Origin: Streptomyces sp. LUP47B
GTDB taxonomy: Bacteria; Actinomycetota; Actinomycetes; Streptomycetales; Streptomycetaceae
Assembly: GCF_001746295.1 (NCBI RefSeq)
Contig: NZ_MJAH01000018.1
Coordinates: forward strand, 62,001-126,000
Reading direction: 5' to 3'
DNA length: 64,000 bases
The notes beneath the pieces are model-generated. The model worked only from the letters and a program-made list of their open reading frames with translations, was not told the DNA's origin and searched no databases. A program made the position numbers and the translations under genes. Shown piece by piece: positions 25,629 to 33,317 of this stretch (within the stretch, counting starts at the first letter, position 1; every line of letters begins with the position of its first letter).

Positions 25629-26511
25629 GCAGCAGTGGCTGAGGGAGGCGGCCGAGAAGCTGTCCGCGGACCTCGGACCGGGCTCGGTCCTCGACCTGGA
25701 CGGCGAAGCGCGCCTCGCCCGCCTGGAGAAGGCCGTCGCCGACACGGGCTGGCGCCGGCTGCGCTCCGACGGCGCCTCCGGAGTCGAAGTCGCCCTGGTC
25801 GCCGAGGAGTTCGGGCGCGGCCTGATCGACGTGCCGTATCTCGGTCCGGTGCTCGCGGACGAACTGCTCCCGGCCGCCGTGGAGGACCGCACCGCCTGGA
25901 CGCTCGCGGTGCACGGCGAGGCCGTTGACGCGCGTGGCATGCGACGCGCGGTCGAGCTGCGGGACACCATCCCCTTCGCAGGGACTTTGGGGGACGCCGT
26001 ACGCACCGCTGATCTCACGCGCTCGCACAGCGAACTTGTGGGCGCACCGGAGCCGCTGCCCGCGCTCACTGAAGAGCGAGCCGCCCGCTTCCACGCCCTC
26101 GCACTCGTCGCGACCTCCGCCGACCTGCTCGGAGCCGCCCGCGGAGCACACGCGCTGGCCTGCGAATACGCCAAGATCCGCGAACAGTACGGACAGGCCG
26201 TCGGCTCCTACCAGGCCGTGTCGCACCCGCTCGCCGAGGGCCTCGCCCTGATCGAGGGCTCCACCAGCGTGCTGCGGTACGCGGCCTGGACCGTAGACGC
26301 GACCGGCCCGGAGGAGGCGCTGCGATCCGCCCGTGTCGCGAAGGTCTACTGCGCACGCGCCGCGCGCACCGTGTGCGAGACCGCGATCCAGGTGCACGGC
26401 GGCATCGGCAATACCTGGGAGTGCCTGGCCCATGTGTATCTGCGGCGCGTGCTCACGTCGAGCGAGCTGTTCCCCGTACGCCTGGAGGAGATCGACCTTG
26501 GACTATCGTGA
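25606..26511 (+). CDS. Acyl-CoA dehydrogenase, short subunit
   Basis: A 301-residue acyl-CoA dehydrogenase-like protein, short because the N-terminal and middle domains are reduced; no EPxAGS motif is present. The C-terminal signature VHGGIGNTWECLAHVYLRR is typical of the smaller partner in actinobacterial alpha2-beta2 FadE enzymes (ChsE1/ChsE2-type). With the next gene it should form a heterotetramer with two FAD sites acting on a bulky acyl-CoA. It overlaps both neighbours, by 23 bp and 14 bp. Confidence 0.88.
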   Translation: MDARLTSEQQWLREAAEKLSADLGPGSVLDLDGEARLARLEKAVADTGWRRLRSDGASGVEVALVAEEFGRGLIDVPYLGPVLADELLPAAVEDRTAWTLAVHGEAVDARGMRRAVELRDTIPFAGTLGDAVRTADLTRSHSELVGAPEPLPALTEERAARFHALALVATSADLLGAARGAHALACEYAKIREQYGQAVGSYQAVSHPLAEGLALIEGSTSVLRYAAWTVDATGPEEALRSARVAKVYCARAARTVCETAIQVHGGIGNTWECLAHVYLRRVLTSSELFPVRLEEIDLGLS

Positions 26512-27595
26512 CGCACCCGAAGAGGCCGCGTTCCGCGGCCGGTTGTGGACCTGGCTGGCGGACAACGCTGCGAGGTTCCCCGCCTCGGGCTCCGGCGAGG
26601 ACTACTGGGCACGGCAGGGCGACTGGCACCAGGCCCTGTACGCCGCCGGGTTCTTCGGCCTCACCTGGCCGCGCGCGTACGGCGGCCACGAGCTGCCCCC
26701 GGTGTACGACGTGATCCTCGACGAGGAACTCGCCCGCGCCGGAGCCCGCCCGCGCCCCAGCCTCGGCTATCTCGTCCAGGGCCTGGGGCGGCACGGCAGC
26801 GAGGAGCTGCGCCGCCGGTTCCTGCCCGGCATGATCGACGGAACGGAACGCTGGTGCCAGGGCTTCAGCGAACCCGGAGCAGGCTCCGACCTCGCCTCCC
26901 TCACCACCACGGCCACACGCGAGGGCGACACGTACCTCCTCAACGGCCACAAGATCTGGACCAGCTACTCGGACGTCGCCGACTGGTGCCTGATGCTGGC
27001 TCGCACCGATCCGGACGTGCCGCGCCACAAGGGCATCTCGGCGTTCGTCGTCGACATGCACCAAGAAGGCATCCAGCAGCGGCCATTGAAGATGGTCAAC
27101 GGGGTCACGAGCGAATTCGGACAGCTCGTCATCGACGGCGCGCGAGTCCCCGCGGACCGCATGGTCGGCGCCCCCGGTGAAGGTTGGGCCCTCGCCATGA
27201 CTGTGGTCGGCCATGAGCGCGAACCTGCCGAACTCGGCTTCACCGCCCGCTACGGCAAGCTCGTGCGCGACCTCGCCCGGCGCGCACCGGAGGCCGAACC
27301 GTCCGACGAACTGCGCTGGGCGGCCGTCCAGGCCGAGATGCTCCGGCTCCACCTGCGCCGCCGCCTGTCCGAACGACTCGACGGCGTTCACCACGGACCC
27401 GAGGGCTCCCTCGACAAACTCCTGATGACCTGGGTCGAACAGGATGTCGGCCACGCCGCGCTCGCCGTCGGCGGCACCCGCGACCCGGAGCTGTTCGCCG
27501 AGTACCTCTACAGCCGCTCCCAGAGCGTCATGGGCGGCACCTCGCAGATCCAGAAGAACATCATCGCCCGCCGGATCCTGGGACTCGGGGGCTGA
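26498..27595 (+). CDS. Acyl-CoA dehydrogenase, large subunit
   Basis: A 365-residue acyl-CoA dehydrogenase with FSEPGAGSDLASL, IWTSYSDVADW and the C-terminal SVMGGTSQIQKNIIARRILG. It is the full-length partner of the short subunit just upstream. The start is a TTG at 26498, chosen because GGAGGAG sits 7 bp before it and no ATG or GTG fits; it lies inside the 3' end of the upstream gene, so the subunits are translationally coupled. The reaction is alpha-beta dehydrogenation of an acyl-CoA. Confidence 0.92.
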   Translation: MDYRDAPEEAAFRGRLWTWLADNAARFPASGSGEDYWARQGDWHQALYAAGFFGLTWPRAYGGHELPPVYDVILDEELARAGARPRPSLGYLVQGLGRHGSEELRRRFLPGMIDGTERWCQGFSEPGAGSDLASLTTTATREGDTYLLNGHKIWTSYSDVADWCLMLARTDPDVPRHKGISAFVVDMHQEGIQQRPLKMVNGVTSEFGQLVIDGARVPADRMVGAPGEGWALAMTVVGHEREPAELGFTARYGKLVRDLARRAPEAEPSDELRWAAVQAEMLRLHLRRRLSERLDGVHHGPEGSLDKLLMTWVEQDVGHAALAVGGTRDPELFAEYLYSRSQSVMGGTSQIQKNIIARRILGLGG

Positions 27596-27596
27596 C

Positions 27597-27648
27597 ATGG
27601 CCGGCGTGGCCTGGAGGGTGACATGACCTGTTGGACCCGGAGGTTGAC
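27597..27648 (+). repeat. Two diverged 26-bp repeats forming coupled 9-codon mini-ORFs before the hydratase
   Basis: Unit 1 (27597-27622) and unit 2 (27623-27648) each begin ATGRCC, carry a GGAGG-like site near the end and finish TGAC. Read from their ATGs they encode MAGVAWRVT and MTCWTRRLT, each ending in a TGA that overlaps the next ATG; the second overlaps the hydratase ATG at 27649. They look like duplications of the ribosome-binding and start region. Whether the peptides are made is unknown. Confidence 0.6.
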
Positions 27649-28428
27649 ATGACCGGCCCGCTGTACGACCTGCCGCCAGAGATCGACGTACGCCCCGAAG
27701 GCCCGCTGCGTGTGATCACCCTCAACAGGCCCGACGCCCTCAATGCCGTCAACGATGCCCTGCACACCGGACTCGCCCGACTGTGGCCGCGGTTGAGCGA
27801 GGACCACGAGGCGCGCGCCGCCGTGCTCACCGGCAGCGGACGCGCGTTCTCCGCCGGCGGCGACCTCACCTACCTGGACCAGCTGAGCAAGGACCCCGAA
27901 CTGCGCACGCGCACCATCGCCCACGGCCGCGACCTCGTCCTCGGCATGGCGCGCTGCCGCGTCCCGGTGGTCGCCGCCGTCAACGGCCCCGCGGTCGGGC
28001 TCGGGTGCAGCCTGATCGCGCTCAGCGACATCGCCTACATCCACGAGAACGCCTACCTGGCCGACCCGCACGTCCAGATCGGACTGGTCGCCGCCGACGG
28101 CGGCCCGCTCACCTGGCCGCTGCACACGAGCCTGATGTTCGCCAAGGAGTACGCCCTCACCGGCGCCCGGATCCGCGCCGACAAGGCCGTCGCCCTAGGC
28201 CTCGCGAACCACGTCAGCGCGGACCCGCTCACCGACGCCCTCGACTGCGCCAAGCGCATCGCGGGCCTGCCGCGGCAGGCAGTCGAGGCCACGAAGCGGC
28301 TGCTCAACCTGCACCTGGAACGCGCGGTCCTGGCCACCCTCGACTTCGCGACCACCGCCGAGTACCAGTCCTTCCAGACCGAGGACTTCCGGCAGACGCT
28401 CGCCGGGCTCCTGGCGAAGGACGCCTGA
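27649..28428 (+). CDS. Enoyl-CoA hydratase/isomerase family protein
   Basis: A 259-residue crotonase: LRVITLNRPDALNAVN, oxyanion segments FSAGGDLTYL and NGPAVGLGCSLIAL, then VQIGLVAADGGPLTWPL. The catalytic-Glu site reads AADGG, so the second glutamate of true hydratases is Asp or is displaced. ATG 27649 has GGAGG 5 bp upstream and overlaps the end of the second mini-ORF. It closes the module ligase, dehydrogenase pair, hydratase. Confidence 0.9.
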   Translation: MTGPLYDLPPEIDVRPEGPLRVITLNRPDALNAVNDALHTGLARLWPRLSEDHEARAAVLTGSGRAFSAGGDLTYLDQLSKDPELRTRTIAHGRDLVLGMARCRVPVVAAVNGPAVGLGCSLIALSDIAYIHENAYLADPHVQIGLVAADGGPLTWPLHTSLMFAKEYALTGARIRADKAVALGLANHVSADPLTDALDCAKRIAGLPRQAVEATKRLLNLHLERAVLATLDFATTAEYQSFQTEDFRQTLAGLLAKDA

Positions 28429-28440
28429 GCGGGGCACATC

Positions 28441-28482
28441 GCATGCGAGCTGAGCAGCATGCTGCGAACGGCATGCGAGCTG
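28441..28482. repeat. 12-bp direct repeats flanking a 12-bp perfect palindrome
   Basis: GCATGCGAGCTG occurs at 28441-28452 and 28471-28482; between them GCAGCATGCTGC (28454-28465) is a perfect palindrome. The cluster starts 12 bp after the hydratase stop and may act as an mRNA end or a protein site. Function unknown. Confidence 0.5.
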
Positions 28483-28550
28483 CGCCCACCCCGCGGCTAC
28501 CCCAACTAGCCTCGGTTGGCGGTGCGTTGGCCGAGACCGCCGGTGCGCGG

Positions 28551-28700
28551 GCGGCGATCGCCCACGGGCGGTGGCAAAGCGGACGACGTCTCGGGATGCG
28601 TCCCCTTCCTCGCCTCACGCCTGTCCTCGTACGTCCCCGGCACGACCCTGCACCCCGACGGCGGGACGTACGCGTCGTCGGGGTGGTTCAACTGGCCACT
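28551..28700 (+). pseudogene. C-terminal fragment of an SDR gene (frameshifted remnant)
   Basis: The translated text AIAHGRW in one frame continues, after a shift near 28573, as GKADDVSGCVPFLASRLSSYVPG and TTLHPDGGTYASSGWFNW. That is the C-terminal third of a classical SDR (DDVAxxVxFLAS...GTTLxVDGG). The upstream two thirds and a proper stop are missing. The rest of the 28429-28786 gap holds no gene I can support. It lies between the end of a beta-oxidation operon and the convergent mftD gene, suggesting a lost gene or a recombination scar. Confidence 0.72.
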
Positions 28701-28786
28701 GGCCGGGGCAGGGCTGGGCGAACCACGTCCCGGCGGGCCTGCTCGAGCGGGACGAGGCGCAGGGCTGAGGGGCGGAGCACCGCTGG

Positions 28787-29977
28787 TCACTGCTCTGCGC
28801 CGAGCCTGCGCACAAACCCCTCCGGTACGAGCACATCGTCGGGCCCGAGTTCCCGTACCGACGCGCGCCCGAGCCCGAGCAGCGCCGAGTCGACGCCGGA
28901 GCGCAGGATGTCGAGCACGTTCTCCACGCCGGCCTGACCGTTCGCCGCGAGGCCCCACAGATACGCGCGGCCGATCATCACCGCCCGCGCGCCGAGCGCG
29001 AGCGCCTTGACCACGTCGGCGCCGCGCCGCACACCCCCGTCGAGCACGATCTCCACCTCGTCGCCGACCGCTTCGGCCACCGCCGGCAGAGCGCGGATCG
29101 CGGCAGGGGTGCCGTCGAGGTTGTTGCCGCCGTGGTTGGAGACGGACAGGGCGGTGACGCCCGCGTCGACGGCGCGCTTGGCGTCGTCGATCCGGGCGAT
29201 GCCCTTGAGCAGGAAGGGGGCGTCCCACTGCTTGACCAGCCAGGCCACGTCCTCCCAGGTCGGCGGCGGGGTCTGCATCCACTCGCCGTACGCGCCGAAG
29301 AAACCCGGCACTTCGGCGCCCGGGCCCTGCGTCATGTTCGGCACGGACAGTTCCGGCAGCCGGCGGGCCTTCGCGTAGGCGGCCAGCCAGCGTGGGCGGG
29401 TGAGGGCCTGGGGCGCGTACCGGATCATCGTGCGTACGTCGATCCGCTCGGGGATCGCCGGGCTGCCCCAGTCGCGGCCCTGCGAGAACGACCAGTCCAG
29501 GGTGAGGATCAGGCCCGCCGCACCGGCGGCGCGGGCGCGCTCCACGCGGTGCAGGATCTGCTCGCGGGTGCCGGACCAGTAGATCTGGAAGAACGTCCGC
29601 GGGTTCGCCGCCACCACGTCCTCGACGGGCTGCGATGCGAACGAGCTCAGCCCGAGCGCCGTGCCGCGAGCCGCCGCCGCGCGGGCGACGGCCAGCTCCC
29701 CGTCGGGGTGCACGGCCTGGACTCCCGTGGGCGAGCAGATGATCGGCAGGGCGAGCTCCTGTCCCATGACCGTGGTCGTGAGATCGCGCTGCGCGGCGAG
29801 GCCCGCCACGTGCGGGGCGAAGCCCAGGTCCCCGAAGGCCGCCTGGTTGTCCTTGAGGGTGAGGCCGCCTTCAGAGCCTCCTATCAGCGCGCCGTACACG
29901 GCGGGCGGCAGCCTGCGCCGGGCGCGTCGCTGCGCCTCGGCGACCGTCTCGAACCAGGGGTTGCCGAGCAGGGCCAT
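28787..29977 (-). CDS. mftD: Mycofactocin maturation flavoprotein MftD (FMN-dependent alpha-hydroxyacid oxidase family)
   Basis: A 396-residue FMN enzyme of the lactate/glycolate oxidase fold: PIICSPTGVQAVHPDGE, LILTLDWSF, LKGIARIDDAKRAVDAG, SNHGGNNLDG with the active-site His, and DGGVRRGADVVKALALGA. In mycofactocin synthesis MftD oxidises the cyclised Val-Tyr-derived intermediate AHDP to premycofactocin, the redox-active core. AAGGGATCC precedes the ATG. It is the last gene of the mft operon here, separated from the rest by an SDR gene. Confidence 0.95.
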   Translation of the reverse strand: MALLGNPWFETVAEAQRRARRRLPPAVYGALIGGSEGGLTLKDNQAAFGDLGFAPHVAGLAAQRDLTTTVMGQELALPIICSPTGVQAVHPDGELAVARAAAARGTALGLSSFASQPVEDVVAANPRTFFQIYWSGTREQILHRVERARAAGAAGLILTLDWSFSQGRDWGSPAIPERIDVRTMIRYAPQALTRPRWLAAYAKARRLPELSVPNMTQGPGAEVPGFFGAYGEWMQTPPPTWEDVAWLVKQWDAPFLLKGIARIDDAKRAVDAGVTALSVSNHGGNNLDGTPAAIRALPAVAEAVGDEVEIVLDGGVRRGADVVKALALGARAVMIGRAYLWGLAANGQAGVENVLDILRSGVDSALLGLGRASVRELGPDDVLVPEGFVRRLGAEQ

Positions 29978-30030
29978 GAGGATCCCTTTCTAAGCATGCA
30001 GGGTGTGCGGGGGTGGGAGATGACCGGTTC

Positions 30031-30855
30031 TCAGAGGGCGAGCCCCGCGTCGACCGGGACGACTGCCCCGGTCATGCCGCTGCTGCCGGGCCCGGCGAGG
30101 AACGCGAGGACCTCGGCGACTTCGGCCGGCTCGAGCAGCCGGCCCATGGGTTGCTGGGCGGCGAACGCCTCACGGTCCGGCAGGTCGTACAAGCGAGCGC
30201 TTTCGGTGAGGATCGGAGTGGCCGTGGAACCCGGGCTGACGGCGTTGGCGGTCACGCCGGTGCCGCCCAACTCCACGCCCAGGGCACGGATCAGACCCGC
30301 CACGCCGGCCTTGGCCGCGCAGTAGGCGGCCAGCATCGGCAGACCTCGCGTGGCCGCGGCCGACGCCACCGCGAGGAAGCGGCCCTGCCGGGGCTCGGGT
30401 CTGCGCAGCAGCGCGGGCAGCGCGGCCCGGGCGAGGTTCAGGACGCCGCCCAGGTCGATGTCGAGCACCGCCTGTTCCTCCGCCGGCGGCACCTCCCACA
30501 GCGGCACGCCGCCCGCGATGACACCCGCGCAGGCGATCGCCGCGTCCAGGCCGCCCCAGTACGTCTCGGCCTGGGACACGGCCTCGGCCAGAGCCGCGGG
30601 ATCACGTACGTCGGCGACGAAGGGCCGCACGCGTGCGGGTGCGCCCGCCCGCGCCACCACCGCGTCGAGTTCCGCCTTGGTGGCCATCGGATACGGCAGA
30701 TCCGGGTCGTCGCAGGCCAGATCGACCGCGAGTACGCTCCAGCCGCGGGCGGCGAGCGCCGCCACCGTGGCGGCGCCGATCCCGCGGCCGGCTCCGGTGA
30801 CGAGTGCGACGCGGGGCCTCGTACCCGTATCGCTCGTTTTGTGTGTCCGGTTCAC
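30031..30855 (-). CDS. Mycofactocin-associated SDR oxidoreductase
   Basis: A 274-residue short-chain dehydrogenase with TGAGRGIG, CAGVI, Ser in VASAAATRG and YCAAK; the C-terminus is GMTGAVVPVDAGLAL. The placement between mftE and mftD and the text ACDDPDLPYPMATKAELD match the SDR type annotated as mycofactocin-associated (TIGR04504). The GTG start overlaps the mftE stop (GTGA). Its role is not established; it may use or recycle mycofactocin-linked electrons. Confidence 0.88.
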   Translation of the reverse strand: MNRTHKTSDTGTRPRVALVTGAGRGIGAATVAALAARGWSVLAVDLACDDPDLPYPMATKAELDAVVARAGAPARVRPFVADVRDPAALAEAVSQAETYWGGLDAAIACAGVIAGGVPLWEVPPAEEQAVLDIDLGGVLNLARAALPALLRRPEPRQGRFLAVASAAATRGLPMLAAYCAAKAGVAGLIRALGVELGGTGVTANAVSPGSTATPILTESARLYDLPDREAFAAQQPMGRLLEPAEVAEVLAFLAGPGSSGMTGAVVPVDAGLAL

Positions 30856-31562
30856 GGCGCCACCGCCTGCCGCCCGGCGCGCCAGTGCGAGACCTGAGCG
30901 ACGAGTTCGTCGGTCAACTCCCGCAGCAGCGCTGTGCCTTCAGCCGCGCCGGCACCTGTCGGATCGCCCAGAACCCCGTTCTCGCTCGCCGCGCGCACGC
31001 CTCCCGCCCGCAGCGTCGGCATCAGCTCCGCCAACGGACGGGTGTTGCCCGCGACGGCCTCACGCATCCGCAAGCGGCCTGGGCGCAGGGCGAGTTGCAG
31101 CGACGTCTCCGTGCGCCCGGCGTGTGCGTCACCGCCGCGCCATGACGGCAGGAAGACGGTGACATCACGCGATTCGGCCCGCAATCGGGCCACGGCCCGG
31201 CCCACCGGTTCGGCGTTGCCGCCGTGCGCCGAGACAAGCAGCACGTGCTCGAAGGTGTCGGTGGCGCTGCGAACCAGCTCGACCAGGAGCAGTTCGAGCG
31301 CCTCCTGCCCGATGGACAGCGTTCCGGGGAACCCCGCGTGCTCGCCGCTGGAGCCGTAGGGGACGCAAGGCGCCACCAGCACGTCATCCCGCGCCCGAGC
31401 CAGGCGTTCGCACAGGGCGAGCGCGATATCCGTGTCCGTCGACAGCGGCAGATGCGGGCCGTGCTGTTCGGTGGATCCGACCGGCACGGCAAGCAGAGCG
31501 CCCTCGTCGACGTGCCGCTGCACCTCGGGCCAGGTCAGGTCCGACAGCCGCCGTCCGGACAT
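30852..31562 (-). CDS. mftE: Mycofactocin peptidase MftE (creatininase family)
   Basis: A 236-residue creatininase-fold metallopeptidase: VPVGSTEQHGPHLPLSTDTDIA gives the metal ligands (Glu, His, Asp) here quoted in part, with SSGEHAGFPGTLSIG and SAHGGNAEP further on. MftE releases the modified C-terminal Val-Tyr dipeptide from MftA after MftC has acted. It starts 3 bp after the mftC stop and overlaps the next SDR by 4 bp. Confidence 0.95.
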   Translation of the reverse strand: MSGRRLSDLTWPEVQRHVDEGALLAVPVGSTEQHGPHLPLSTDTDIALALCERLARARDDVLVAPCVPYGSSGEHAGFPGTLSIGQEALELLLVELVRSATDTFEHVLLVSAHGGNAEPVGRAVARLRAESRDVTVFLPSWRGGDAHAGRTETSLQLALRPGRLRMREAVAGNTRPLAELMPTLRAGGVRAASENGVLGDPTGAGAAEGTALLRELTDELVAQVSHWRAGRQAVAP

Positions 31563-31565
31563 GAC

Positions 31566-32768
31566 TCACGGCTCCGGTACGAACCCGGCGAGCGGGCTCT
31601 CGTCACAGGCCCGGTCGGGGGCGCTCAGCCGCTCGGGGCGACGGCCGATCGTCACCGGGACCGGACGCGAACGGTGCGAATGGTCCTGGGAAGGGCGGGG
31701 TGCCGTGCCCACCGCGCTCGCCAGCGCCACCTGCCCCTGCCCCTTGACGCACTCGGGATCCGGCCCGTCAAGGGGCAGCCCCGTGAAGAACTTCGCCGCC
31801 ATACAGCCGCCGCGGCAGGAGTCGTACGCGGAGCAGGACGTGCACGCCCCGCCGGACTGTGGGCTGCGCAGTTCCTCGAACAACTCGGAGTGCTGCCAGA
31901 CCTGTTGGAAGCCGCCGGGAGAGCGGACGTTGCCCGCGAGGAAGTTCTCGTGGATCGCGAACGGGCAGGCGTACACGTCGCCGACCGGATCGATCAGGCA
32001 CACCACGCGGCCCGCCCCGCACAGGTTCAGGCCGGGCAGGGCCCCGTCGCCGTAGCCGGAAAGGTGGAAGAACGAGTCCCCGGTGAGCACCGACTCGCCG
32101 TGGCTCAGCAGCCACTCGTACAGCTCGCGCTGCTGCTCCGGCAGCGGGTGCAGCTCGCCCCAGGTGTCCGCGCCACGGCCCGCGGGCCGCAGCCGGGTGA
32201 TGCGCAACTGGGCGCCGTACCGGTCGGCCAACTCCTCGAACGCGTCCAGCTGGCCGATGTTGTGACGGGTCATCACCACCGACAGCTTGAAGCCCCCGAA
32301 TCCGGCGTCGCGGAGGTTGGTCATCGCACGCAGCGCGGTGTCGTACGAACCGGACCCGCGCACCGCGTCATTGACCTCGGCGGTGGCCCCGTCGAGCGAG
32401 ATCTGCACGTCGATGTAGTCGCTCGCTGCGAGCCGGCGGGCGGCCTCGGGGGTGATCCTGACGCCGTTGGTGGAGAACTTGACGCCGACGTGGTGCCGCG
32501 TCGCGTAGTCGATCAGCTCGAAGAAGTCAGGGCGCACGGTCGGCTCTCCGCCGCCGATGTTGACGTAGAAGACCTGCATCCGCTCCAGCTCGTCGATCAC
32601 CGCTTTGCACTCGGCGGTGGTCAGCTCGCGCGGGTCGCGGCGTCCGGAGCTGGACAGGCAGTGCACACACGCCAGGTTGCAGGCGTAGGTCAGCTCCCAG
32701 GTCAGACAGATCGGGGCCGCGAGACCGTCCTCGAAGTGCTCGATGAGGGACGCCGATGCGAGGCTCAT
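31566..32768 (-). CDS. mftC: Mycofactocin radical SAM maturase MftC
   Basis: A 400-residue radical SAM/SPASM enzyme. The SAM cluster cysteines are C30, C34 and C37 (YACNLACVHC) and the SAM-binding motif is GGGEPT near residue 73. The C-terminal SPASM region has NLCGAGRVVC, ACPFA and CTSCSAYDSCRGGC. MftC decarboxylates the C-terminal Tyr of MftA and cross-links it to Val. The last 50 residues are a Ser/Arg/Pro-rich extension, probably not catalytic. ATGA overlap with mftB. Confidence 0.97.
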   Translation of the reverse strand: MSLASASLIEHFEDGLAAPICLTWELTYACNLACVHCLSSSGRRDPRELTTAECKAVIDELERMQVFYVNIGGGEPTVRPDFFELIDYATRHHVGVKFSTNGVRITPEAARRLAASDYIDVQISLDGATAEVNDAVRGSGSYDTALRAMTNLRDAGFGGFKLSVVMTRHNIGQLDAFEELADRYGAQLRITRLRPAGRGADTWGELHPLPEQQRELYEWLLSHGESVLTGDSFFHLSGYGDGALPGLNLCGAGRVVCLIDPVGDVYACPFAIHENFLAGNVRSPGGFQQVWQHSELFEELRSPQSGGACTSCSAYDSCRGGCMAAKFFTGLPLDGPDPECVKGQGQVALASAVGTAPRPSQDHSHRSRPVPVTIGRRPERLSAPDRACDESPLAGFVPEP

Positions 32769-33085
32769 GCGGGGGACCTCCCTTCGCTGCGGGGGCAGAT
32801 CATGTCCGAGGCCGCCAGGCCGTCCAAGGCACGGGCGAACAGCGGCAGGTCCTGCTCTCTCACTCCCGCGGCGAGACAGGCCGAGCGGGCGCTGATCTCC
32901 TGGTCGAGTGCGCGGAGCACGTCGAGCAGAGTGCGGTTCTTCAGGAAGGAGAGCCGCCGCGTCCCGAAGTGGTAGAGCAGCGCGCCGAACCGCTCGGGAC
33001 GGATGGCCGCCCGGGGGTGCAGCCGCCAGGGGGCGTCGAGGTCGAAGGCGGGGCCTTTGCCGGCGCCCGCCAGGTCAGTAGACAC
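32765..33085 (-). CDS. mftB: Mycofactocin peptide chaperone MftB (RRE protein)
   Basis: A 106-residue PqqD-like RiPP recognition element protein: FDLDAPWRLHPRAAIRPERFGALLYHFGTRRLSFL and LPLFARALDGLAASDMI, in the MftB pattern, here given in part. It binds the MftA leader and presents it to MftC. The GTG start lies 11 bp inside the end of mftA; the stop overlaps the mftC start. Confidence 0.93.
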   Translation of the reverse strand: MSTDLAGAGKGPAFDLDAPWRLHPRAAIRPERFGALLYHFGTRRLSFLKNRTLLDVLRALDQEISARSACLAAGVREQDLPLFARALDGLAASDMICPRSEGRSPA

Positions 33086-33224
33086 CGCACATGCCGTCGA
33101 TCGAGATCTCTTCGACCAGGACGTCCTCGGCCAGGGCTTCGGTGTCCCCGGCGGCTGCGGGGCCTGCCGGTTCGGTCTGTGCGGGGCGCTCGTCGCGGGT
33201 GAGCGTCTCGGGTTCGTAGGCCAT
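33075..33224 (-). CDS. mftA: Mycofactocin precursor peptide MftA
   Basis: A 49-residue precursor ending in the invariant core IDGMCGVY, whose terminal Val-Tyr becomes the redox cofactor. The leader is acidic (EALAEDVLVEEIS) as needed for MftB recognition. GAGGAG precedes the ATG by 9 bp. It heads the operon mftA-mftB-mftC-mftE-SDR-mftD, divergent from mftR. It is easily missed because it is so short. Confidence 0.96.
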   Translation of the reverse strand: MAYEPETLTRDERPAQTEPAGPAAAGDTEALAEDVLVEEISIDGMCGVY

Positions 33225-33266
33225 GTCCGTGCTCCTCAGGAGGATGCGCGCAGTCTTTTTGGCACA

Positions 33267-33310
33267 CTGTGACGAATGCTCGGAACCGTAACGTCACCCT
33301 GTGACATAAT
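33267..33310. promoter_or_regulatory. mftA-mftR intergenic control region with CTGTGAC repeats
   Basis: CTGTGAC occurs at 33267-33273 and 33299-33305 in direct orientation. GTGACG (33269) and CGTCAC (33292) form an inverted repeat with 17 bp between. CATAAT at 33305-33310 is a good -10 box for mftR, with the GTG start 8 bp downstream. The region is a likely MftR operator; binding is inferred. Confidence 0.6.
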
Positions 33311-33317
33311 CAATACG

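Noticed and set aside
28306..29010. Genes antisense to or overlapping the 3' end of mftD
   Set aside because: Only the SDR-like fragment at 28551-28700 has protein similarity, and it is frameshifted; the rest is shadow coding.
31224..32975. Open frame of 583 codons on the plus strand over mftE and mftC
   Set aside because: Antisense to confident mft genes; Gly/Arg/Val-rich and motif-free.
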